A program made the translations under genes and the position numbers. Shown in pieces: positions 1 through 5,487 of a stretch of 8,045 bases of DNA. The stretch covers positions 1-8,045 of the forward strand of contig DBAU01000044.1 of the NCBI GenBank assembly GCA_002291845.1, given 5' to 3'. The notes under the pieces were generated by a model. It did not search any database and was not told where the DNA came from. It worked only from the letters and a program-made list of their open reading frames with translations. How positions within the stretch are numbered: the first letter of the stretch is position 1; every line of letters starts with the position of its first letter. Origin of the DNA: Alphaproteobacteria bacterium UBA1002. GTDB taxonomy: Bacteria; Pseudomonadota; Alphaproteobacteria; Rickettsiales; UBA998.

Positions 1-558
1 CGCCATGATGGGCAGGGAGCGCATATCGACCACCAGCGTATTATAGCCGAAGGAAGCCCCGCGCTCGGTGAGCAGGATATTCTGGCAGCCAGATTGCTCC
101 AGCTTTTCAACGATGTTCTTCGCATCCCATGGTGCGAGGAACTGCCCTTTCTTCACGTTGACCGCTTTCCCGGTTTTTGCCGCAGCTACGAGGAGATCCG
201 TCTGTCGGCAGAGGAAGGCCGGAATCTGCAGCACATCCACCACCTCGGCCATCACAGTGGCTTGTTCTTCGGTGTGCACGTCGGTCAGTACCGGCAGGCC
301 GTAGGTCTTCTTGATTTCCTCAAACACTGGCATGGCCTTATGCATCCCCATGCCGCGCTTGCCCGACAAGCTGGAGCGATTGGCCTTGTCATACGAAGTC
401 TTGAAGATGAGCGGAATGCTCAGCCGGCCACAAATCTCCTTCAGCTCGTGCGCCACTTCCATGGCATGCTCGCGTGATTCCATCTGGCACGGTCCGGCAA
501 TCAGCGTAAATGGCAGGGCGTTGGAGATCTTCAGGTTCGCAACGGAGATGGTTTTCAT
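1..558 (-). CDS. kdsA: 3-deoxy-D-manno-octulosonate-8-phosphate (Kdo-8-P) synthase, N-terminal 186 residues, cut by window edge
   Basis: Cytoplasmic enzyme that condenses phosphoenolpyruvate with D-arabinose-5-phosphate to give Kdo-8-phosphate, the first committed step toward the Kdo sugar of LPS. The frame is open from ATG at 558 to the window edge: 186 codons of a family that is usually about 275-285 residues. Visible signatures are AGPCQMES (21-28), FKTSYDKANRSS (52-63), LTDVH (91-95), QIPAFLCRQTDL (111-122), NVKKGQFLAPWDA (134-146) and TERGASFGYN (164-173), all typical of the DAHP synthase I/KdsA TIM barrel. Cys24 sits where E. coli KdsA has Asn26, which marks the metal-dependent class; the remaining metal ligands lie beyond the window. 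A good Shine-Dalgarno (AGGA, complement of 566-569) lies 7 nt before the ATG. It follows pyrG on the same strand after 41 nt, so it is probably cotranscribed. Identity is very secure. Confidence 0.97.
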   Translation of the reverse strand, partial: MKTISVANLKISNALPFTLIAGPCQMESREHAMEVAHELKEICGRLSIPLIFKTSYDKANRSSLSGKRGMGMHKAMPVFEEIKKTYGLPVLTDVHTEEQATVMAEVVDVLQIPAFLCRQTDLLVAAAKTGKAVNVKKGQFLAPWDAKNIVEKLEQSGCQNILLTERGASFGYNTLVVDMRSLPIMA

Positions 559-572
559 AGCTCTTTCCTCTT

Positions 573-605
573 GTTATTTCATGGCTTGCAGAAATAACGT
601 TATTT
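573..605. repeat. Three-armed palindrome at the pyrG/kdsA junction
   Basis: GTTATTTC (573-580) and GAAATAAC (591-598) form a perfect 8-bp inverted repeat around a 10-nt loop. The same right arm is also half of a second perfect palindrome, AAATAACGTTATTT (592-605), which includes the pyrG stop codon (600-602). The middle arm can therefore pair with either flank, giving two mutually exclusive hairpins in the pyrG-kdsA transcript. The stems are A/T-rich with only two G-C pairs in the 8-bp arm. On the minus strand no T-run follows, so it is not a standard intrinsic terminator. It ends 2 nt before the GAGGA Shine-Dalgarno of kdsA (566-570) and could influence kdsA translation or mRNA processing; that role is inference. 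Confidence 0.5.
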
Positions 606-2249
606 TTTTGTTTTTGTCTGTCCCAACGCGGCCTGCACAAAGCCGTTAAAAAGGGGGTGTGGTGCAAATGGACGCGATTTGAATTCCGGATGGAACTGCA
701 CCGCCACAAACCAGGGGTGATGGGGTAACTCCACCATCTCAGGCAGATGCCCACTGGGTGACATTCCGGTAAATTTCATGCCGGCTTTTTCCAGATCCTC
801 GCGATAGGCCGTGTTAACCTCATAGCGGTGACGGTGGCGCTCGGAGATCATCTCGGTGCCGTAGAGCTTCTCCACCAGCGAGCCTTTGGCCAGTTTGCAC
901 TCATACGCCCCCAGACGCATGGTGCCGCCCATATCGCTTTCCGACGAACGCGTCTCCAGCACCGAGCCGCGCATCCATTCGGTCATCAACCCGACGACCG
1001 GGCCGCGCGTATCCTTGATGGATTCGAGATCACTAAATTCGGTGGAGGTCGCATCTTTCAGGCCAAGCACGTTTCGGCAATACTCAATCACCGCCATTTG
1101 CATCCCAAAGCAGATGCCAAAATAAGGTACTTTCTGTTCACGGGCGTATTTCACTGCAGCCAGCTTGCCATCCACGCCTCGATCGCCAAAGCCGCCGGGC
1201 ACCAGAATCGCGTCGGCATCCTTTAGCTTGGCGGCCGCTTCATTCTTTTCCAGTGTGCGGGCATTGATCCACTTCACATTCACGCGCACGTCATTGGCAA
1301 TCCCGGCATGATCCAGCGCCTCGATCAGCGATTTATACGCATCACCAAGGGAAACATATTTGCCCACGATGGCAACGGTAACTTCACCCTTCGGCTTTTC
1401 AAAGCGTACAGCAATGTTTTGCCAAATCGATAAATCTGGTTCGGAGGCATCCGATATACCAAAGTGCTTCAGCACTTGGTGATCCAAACCTTCTTTGTGA
1501 TAGGTCAGCGGCACCTGATAAATGGATTTCACGTCAAGCGCCTGAATCACGCGCTCCTCAGGCAAATTACAAAACAGTGCAATTTTACGGCGCTCAGAAA
1601 TTGGTATTTCCCTATCGGCGCGGCATAGCAGGATGTCAGGGACAATCCCAATAGAACGCAGTTCCTTGGTGGAGTGCTGCGTAGGCTTGGTTTTCAGCTC
1701 ACCCGCCGCCTTGATGTAAGGCACCAGAGTGACATGCATGAACAATGTTTTCTCGCGTCCCAACTCGTAGCCCAACTGACGAATGGCTTCGAAATAGGGC
1801 AAACCATCAATATCCCCGACCGTGCCACCGATCTCACAAAGCACGAAGTCTTCTTCTTCGGTGTCTTTTAGAATGAACTGCTTAATCAAATCTGTGACAT
1901 GTGGAATCACCTGTACCGTGCCACCGAGATAATCACCCCGTCGCTCTTTGGCCAGTAATGTAGAATAGATTTTACCCGTGGTGACATTGTCACTCTTAGA
2001 AGCGTTAACGCCGGTGAAGCGCTCATAATGGCCAAGATCCAAATCTGTTTCTGCACCATCCTCAGTAACGAACACTTCTCCGTGCTGGGTCGGCGACATC
2101 GTGCCGGGATCCACGTTCAGGTAAGGGTCAAGTTTACGCAGACGAACTTTGTAACCGCGTGACTGCAACAACGCTCCAAGGCTTGCAGAAGCAAGCCCTT
2201 TGCCAAGCGAGGACACCACGCCCCCGGTGATGAAGATGAAGCGCGCCAT
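600..2249 (-). CDS. pyrG: CTP synthase (glutamine-hydrolysing)
   Basis: Cytoplasmic enzyme that aminates UTP to CTP using ATP and ammonia from glutamine, the last step of pyrimidine nucleotide synthesis. The 549-residue product is full length for the family. The amidoligase domain (about 1-270) starts with FIFITGGVVSSLGKG, including the P-loop-like SSLGKG (13-18), then RLRKLDPYLNVDPGTMSP (36-53), HGEVFVT.DGAETDLDLGHYERF (56-78) and CEIGGTVGDI (138-147). The class I glutamine amidotransferase domain (about 290-545) has VPGGFGDRG (350-358), the nucleophile Cys380 in FGICFGMQ, and His520/Glu522 in VQFHPEF. I chose ATG at 2249 because the product begins MARFIF, as in alphaproteobacterial homologues. 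The longer frame from 2327 would overlap secG by 56 nt and adds 26 non-conserved residues. The Shine-Dalgarno is weak (AGAGG about 12 nt upstream). It lies 22 nt after secG and is probably in the same transcript. GC content differs between the two domain halves (see findings). Confidence 0.98.
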   Translation of the reverse strand: MARFIFITGGVVSSLGKGLASASLGALLQSRGYKVRLRKLDPYLNVDPGTMSPTQHGEVFVTEDGAETDLDLGHYERFTGVNASKSDNVTTGKIYSTLLAKERRGDYLGGTVQVIPHVTDLIKQFILKDTEEEDFVLCEIGGTVGDIDGLPYFEAIRQLGYELGREKTLFMHVTLVPYIKAAGELKTKPTQHSTKELRSIGIVPDILLCRADREIPISERRKIALFCNLPEERVIQALDVKSIYQVPLTYHKEGLDHQVLKHFGISDASEPDLSIWQNIAVRFEKPKGEVTVAIVGKYVSLGDAYKSLIEALDHAGIANDVRVNVKWINARTLEKNEAAAKLKDADAILVPGGFGDRGVDGKLAAVKYAREQKVPYFGICFGMQMAVIEYCRNVLGLKDATSTEFSDLESIKDTRGPVVGLMTEWMRGSVLETRSSESDMGGTMRLGAYECKLAKGSLVEKLYGTEMISERHRHRYEVNTAYREDLEKAGMKFTGMSPSGHLPEMVELPHHPWFVAVQFHPEFKSRPFAPHPLFNGFVQAALGQTKTKK

Positions 2250-2271
2250 AGTCTTTATCTGCCTCTTAAAT

Positions 2272-2688
2272 TTATTCAGCCCGAGGAACACTCGCAGCAG
2301 GGGTTGTTTGTTCAGGCGCTGGTACAATATCCTGCTCTTGTGCAGGAGTCACCGGCGCTGCAATCGCTGCCGATGGCGCGTCCGTTGCCAGCGGAACCGC
2401 GGGCTCATCCGCCTTTTCTCGTGATGCTTGCGCCTCGATTGTTTCAATAATGGAAGTTCTACCGTACGCGCTTACTACAGCAAACAGCAAGCTATTCAGC
2501 ATAAATAAAGCCGCGAGGATCGCAGTAGTCCGGGTTAGAGCATTGGCCTTTGCACGCCCCGAGAGCAAACCCAGGCCGCCGCTGCCCCCCCCAAGTCCCA
2601 TACCATCACTATCACTCCGCTGAATCAGAACGATTATAACCAGCGCAAGCGCAATGATAATCTGAATAATCAGCAGAATTTGTTCCAT
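2272..2688 (-). CDS. secG: Preprotein translocase subunit SecG
   Basis: Small inner-membrane subunit of the SecYEG channel that supports SecA-driven protein export. The 138-residue product has the classic layout. TM1 is at about 3-22, followed by LIQRSDSDGMGLGGGSGG (21-38), a Gly-rich loop, LLSGRAKANALTRTTAIL (41-58) with the family RANxLTR-type signature, and TM2 at about 54-75. The last 60 or so residues are an Ala/Pro/Glu-rich, low-complexity cytoplasmic or periplasmic tail, common in alphaproteobacterial SecG and absent from the shorter E. coli protein. ATG at 2688 is preferred over an in-frame ATG at 2721: it gives the conserved hydrophobic N-terminus, has GGAGAG just upstream (complement of about 2692-2697), and avoids overlap with tpiA. 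It is 10 nt after tpiA and 22 nt before pyrG. Confidence 0.95.
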   Translation of the reverse strand: MEQILLIIQIIIALALVIIVLIQRSDSDGMGLGGGSGGLGLLSGRAKANALTRTTAILAALFMLNSLLFAVVSAYGRTSIIETIEAQASREKADEPAVPLATDAPSAAIAAPVTPAQEQDIVPAPEQTTPAASVPRAE

Positions 2689-2698
2689 AAACTCTCCG

Positions 2699-3451
2699 TT
2701 ACGACGCGCAGGATGCGGCATCTATGATTGCGCAGAACTGATCTGCATCAATGCTTGCGCCACCCACTAGCACACCGTCTACCCCGGGTAAATCCAAAAT
2801 TTCCTTCGCATTCGCTGCTTTTACCGAACCACCATACAGGAGATGAGCCCTCGCCCCCTCTGCCAACCCTTCACAGATAGCGATATGGAGCCGCGCATGC
2901 ATACTGATGATGTCATCTGCGCTTGGTGTAAGGCCCGTACCGATTGCCCATACAGGCTCGTAGGCGATCACGACATCACCAGGGCCTTGAGGCAAACAAT
3001 TCTGAATTTGCTGAACAACAAACGCTTCAGCGTGCCCTTTTTGACGTACGTCCAATGTTTCACCTACGCAAATGATCGGCACTAGCTTCTGTCGCAAAGC
3101 CGCTTCTGCTTTTGCAAGAACCATCGCATCTGTTTCGGCATGGATAAGCCGTCGCTCCGAGTGACCCACAATAACATAAGAACACCCTGCCTCCTTCAGT
3201 TGAGAGGCACTGATATCGCCGGTGTAGGGACCGTAATCTTGTGCATGACAGTCCTGCGCACCCAAGGCCACAGGCGTTGCAGCCAATTGATCTGCTGCAT
3301 GAGCGACTAATGTAAACGGAGGACAAACCACAACCTGAACCGCGGAGAGGCCAGACGAAGCATGCACGCCGAAACGGGGCAAAAAAGTACTCAACATGGC
3401 GAGGTGACCATGCATTTTCCAATTGCCAACAACCATTCGTTTAATGCTCAT
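2699..3451 (-). CDS. tpiA: Triosephosphate isomerase
   Basis: Cytoplasmic TIM-barrel enzyme that interconverts dihydroxyacetone phosphate and glyceraldehyde-3-phosphate in glycolysis and gluconeogenesis. The 250-residue length is normal. Catalytic residues are all present: Asn10 and Lys12 in VVGNWKMHG, His97 in VIVGHSERR, and Glu165 in AYEPVWAIGTG, which opens the flexible phosphate-gripping loop (about 165-175). The phosphate-binding motifs LLYGGSVKAAN (204-214) and DGVLVGGAS (225-233) complete the site. ATG at 3451 is preceded by a purine-rich AGAGAAG, a plausible Shine-Dalgarno. It is the first gene of the minus-strand set and diverges from the PpiD-like gene, so its promoter must lie in 3452-3570. 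A 14-bp dyad at 3469-3482 lies close enough to the start to be in the leader or promoter. Confidence 0.98.
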   Translation of the reverse strand: MSIKRMVVGNWKMHGHLAMLSTFLPRFGVHASSGLSAVQVVVCPPFTLVAHAADQLAATPVALGAQDCHAQDYGPYTGDISASQLKEAGCSYVIVGHSERRLIHAETDAMVLAKAEAALRQKLVPIICVGETLDVRQKGHAEAFVVQQIQNCLPQGPGDVVIAYEPVWAIGTGLTPSADDIISMHARLHIAICEGLAEGARAHLLYGGSVKAANAKEILDLPGVDGVLVGGASIDADQFCAIIDAASCAS

Positions 3452-3468
3452 AATTCTTCTCTATCCCT

Positions 3469-3482
3469 CTGAACCCGTTCAG
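3469..3482. repeat. Perfect 14-bp dyad upstream of tpiA
   Basis: CTGAAC-CC-GTTCAG: 6-bp arms that are exact reverse complements with a 2-nt centre. It lies 18 nt before the tpiA ATG, where a repressor bound to DNA or a small RNA hairpin could affect tpiA expression. It does not match the alphaproteobacterial LexA box (GTTC-N7-GTTC direct repeat). Operator function is inference from symmetry and position; a dyad of this size can occur by chance. Confidence 0.4.
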
Positions 3483-3495
3483 TAACACAGGCATG

Positions 3496-3507
3496 TGGAA
3501 CATTCCA
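3496..3507. repeat. Short 12-bp dyad in the divergent promoter region
   Basis: TGGAA-CA-TTCCA: perfect 5-bp arms with a 2-nt centre. Its midpoint is about 26 bp from that of the CTGAAC dyad, and both contain a GAAC core, although arm spacing differs. It could be part of a regulator site serving either operon, but the evidence is symmetry only. Confidence 0.25.
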
Positions 3508-3559
3508 TAAATTAAGACTTTGCAACCCTAGGGGGCTGGTGTAGGTAATTGGCACACAT

Positions 3560-3564
3560 GAAGG
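3560..3564 (+). promoter_or_regulatory. Ribosome binding site deciding the PpiD-like start
   Basis: GAAGG lies 6 nt before ATG at 3571, an ideal spacing. The in-frame TTG at 3565 directly abuts this motif, so it could not use it. This fixes the start at 3571. Confidence 0.7.
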
Positions 3565-3570
3565 TTGGCT

Positions 3571-5487
3571 ATGTTAAGTGAATTGCGTAAAGGCGCGGCT
3601 GGTTTCTTGTTCAAGCTTCTGCTTGGATTTTTGGCGTTAAGTTTTGCCGTGTGGGGCATAGCTGATGTGATTCGCCAGCCTGGTGCACAGATTATTGCCA
3701 CTGTTGGCGGGGAAGACATCACTCTGACAGAGTTTGATAAGCAGATTTCGATACTGCGAAGGACCTTTGGCGAGAAAATTCCACATTCCGGATTGAATCA
3801 ACTCATTCTGCAAAGAAAAGTGCTGAATGAAATGATAGCGGTAAAACTTTTAGGATTGGAAGCCGAACGCTTGGGCTTAAGAATTTCAGATGAAGCACTT
3901 GCTCAAGAAATTAGTCGAAATGAAGACTTCAGAAATTCCAGCGGCGTATTTGATAAAACCTTATTTCAACAAAGCCTTAGGCAGATTAATCTAAATGAAT
4001 CGCAATATTTACGCCAGTTACAGGACGAGTTAAAACAAAGTTTGCTCGCCAACATCATGGATGGAGAATCCGCGCTGCCAAAAGGGTATGCGAAGCATAT
4101 ATACTATTTGTATGGCGAGCAACGTACGGTGGACTTACTAACCATTCTGTCCCCCGGGAAAAATTATAACTTACCATCCCCTTCAGACGCAGAGATAACC
4201 GCGTATTATGATGAGCATAAAAATCAATTTATGGCTCCAGAATACCGTACCGTCGCATTTATACAGCTCACTCCAGAGGATATTGCCAAACGCGTTCAGG
4301 TCAAAAGACAAGAAGTCTTTGAACTTTACAACGAGCGCAGTGAATCCCTGATGATCCCGGAAAAACGCGACATTACGCAAATGCTTTTTAATACCAAAGC
4401 AGAAGCGGAGAATATGTACAGTATTTTGCGCAGTGGAACGACACTCAAAGAGGCAATGAAATTAGTGAAGCCGTCCAATCAGGACTCTATCGAGCTTGGC
4501 ATGGTTACTAAAGAACAGTTGCCTAATGAAGCTGCAAAAGTTTTTTCACTAGATACTGGTGAATTTACCGAGCCCACCGAAAGCCGCTTCGGCTGGCATA
4601 TCTATGTTGTCAGAAAAATACAGGAAGCAAAGGTGACACCATTTAATGATGTGCAAAAAAGCTTGGAAGAAGAAGTACGCCAGCAAAAAATGGAAATTGA
4701 GCTGAATGAAACAATAGAACAATTAGAAGATGCTTTGGCGGGCACAGATAACTTAGTCGAAGCCGCAAAGGAATCAGAGCGCACACTCACCGTGACAGAG
4801 CCCGTAGACGCTTCTGGATATGGCGTTGATCGCCAATTACTACTGCCCCAATCTCAATATGGCGAGATACTTCAAACCGCTTTCTCATTACCCGCAGGTG
4901 ATCGCAGTGAGCTTATGCGACAAGCAAATGGTGGCTACTATGTCGTTCGTGTAAATGCTGTGACAGCGCCGCGCCAGCGCACACTCGATGAAGTGCGGGG
5001 ACAAGTGACCGATGCTTGGAAGTCAGAACATCTACACGAGGCAAAGCATCAGTACGCTCAGTCATTGGCTAAAGAACTCGCCGCAACCAAGACAGCCGCA
5101 GAAGCGGAGGCCGTTATTAAGCGCCATAGTCTCAAGCGTACTACTCAAGTAACGCTGCGTCGCAACGGAATAATAACAGGTTTAGAAAACACAGTTCTTC
5201 CGCCATCATTAATCCAGGAAATCTTCGAGATCAAAAACGTGGGTAAAGCAACATCTGCTCAGCTGATGGATGACCATTACACCATTGCTTTACTTCGCTC
5301 TGTGAAAGCCGCTGCAGACCCCAAAACAAACTTACAGACAAACCAACAGCTCCAAGCACTTCGTCGTAAACTTCGCTCTGATTATCGTAAAGAAATACTT
5401 GAACAGTACATTAGCCATCTCAGAACACGCTACCCTGTACAGATCAACGAGGCGGTGCTGGCAAGGCTCGCCGAAACGAACAAATGA
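3571..5487 (+). CDS. ppiD: PpiD-like membrane-anchored periplasmic foldase (SurA_N and parvulin-type domains)
   Basis: Probable inner-membrane-anchored chaperone that helps newly exported proteins fold in the periplasm near the Sec translocon. The 638-residue product has a short cytoplasmic N-terminus, one uncleaved TM segment (about 12-31, ending SFAVWGIAD), a SurA_N-type helical chaperone domain (about 43-165), and a parvulin-like domain (about 266-350) ending in the recognisable ESRFGWHIYVVRKI. A helical region follows, then a second weak parvulin-like stretch (about 430-475, ending GGYYVVRVNAV) and a charged helical C-terminus. In the main parvulin domain the first family His is replaced by Gln270 (ITQMLF) and the GGDLG loop reads SIELG (306-310). 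Isomerase activity is therefore doubtful and a holdase role more likely, as for E. coli PpiD. The gene is AT-richer than kdsA. It is first in the plus-strand set and overlaps trpE by 4 nt. Family is secure; exact substrate and activity are not. Confidence 0.9.
   Translation: MLSELRKGAAGFLFKLLLGFLALSFAVWGIADVIRQPGAQIIATVGGEDITLTEFDKQISILRRTFGEKIPHSGLNQLILQRKVLNEMIAVKLLGLEAERLGLRISDEALAQEISRNEDFRNSSGVFDKTLFQQSLRQINLNESQYLRQLQDELKQSLLANIMDGESALPKGYAKHIYYLYGEQRTVDLLTILSPGKNYNLPSPSDAEITAYYDEHKNQFMAPEYRTVAFIQLTPEDIAKRVQVKRQEVFELYNERSESLMIPEKRDITQMLFNTKAEAENMYSILRSGTTLKEAMKLVKPSNQDSIELGMVTKEQLPNEAAKVFSLDTGEFTEPTESRFGWHIYVVRKIQEAKVTPFNDVQKSLEEEVRQQKMEIELNETIEQLEDALAGTDNLVEAAKESERTLTVTEPVDASGYGVDRQLLLPQSQYGEILQTAFSLPAGDRSELMRQANGGYYVVRVNAVTAPRQRTLDEVRGQVTDAWKSEHLHEAKHQYAQSLAKELAATKTAAEAEAVIKRHSLKRTTQVTLRRNGIITGLENTVLPPSLIQEIFEIKNVGKATSAQLMDDHYTIALLRSVKAAADPKTNLQTNQQLQALRRKLRSDYRKEILEQYISHLRTRYPVQINEAVLARLAETNK

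Larger units (their letters stand above)
3452..3570. promoter_or_regulatory. Divergent intergenic region between tpiA and the PpiD-like gene
   Basis: These 119 nt separate two divergent start codons and must carry the main promoters of both transcripts unless transcription starts lie inside genes. No box is a strong consensus match. Toward ppiD, TTGCAA (3520-3525) and GGTAAT (3544-3549), 18 nt apart, is the best pair I see; it would leave a leader of roughly 14 nt. Toward tpiA I see only poor candidates. Other structure is CCCTAGGG (3526-3533, perfect palindrome) and the two dyads listed separately. Alphaproteobacterial promoters often deviate from the E. coli consensus, so the boxes are low-confidence. 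Confidence 0.5.

Noticed and set aside
68..477. Plus-strand open frames opposite kdsA
   Set aside because: They are antisense shadows of a gene with clear KdsA motifs, and have no recognisable domains.
591..616. Hairpin plus T-run that looks like a plus-strand intrinsic terminator
   Set aside because: No plus-strand gene runs into it, and the stem is nearly all A/T. The T-run is the complement of the Lys-rich pyrG C-terminus.
600..2327. Longer pyrG frame beginning at 2327
   Set aside because: It adds 26 non-conserved residues, overlaps secG by 56 nt, and the conserved N-terminus MARFIF starts at 2249.
2272..2721. Longer secG frame beginning at 2721
   Set aside because: The extra 11 residues are polar, overlap tpiA and precede the conserved hydrophobic N-terminus; a good Shine-Dalgarno sits before ATG 2688.
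3469..3507. LexA (SOS) box from the GAAC/GTTC motifs
   Set aside because: Alphaproteobacterial LexA sites are GTTC-N7-GTTC direct repeats; here the elements are inverted with 2-nt centres and no N7 spacing fits.
3558..3581. Tiny upstream frame ATG...TGA overlapping the ppiD start, encoding 7 residues
   Set aside because: It has no Shine-Dalgarno of its own and contains the GAAGG used by ppiD; nothing marks it as a leader peptide, and it has no Trp codons.
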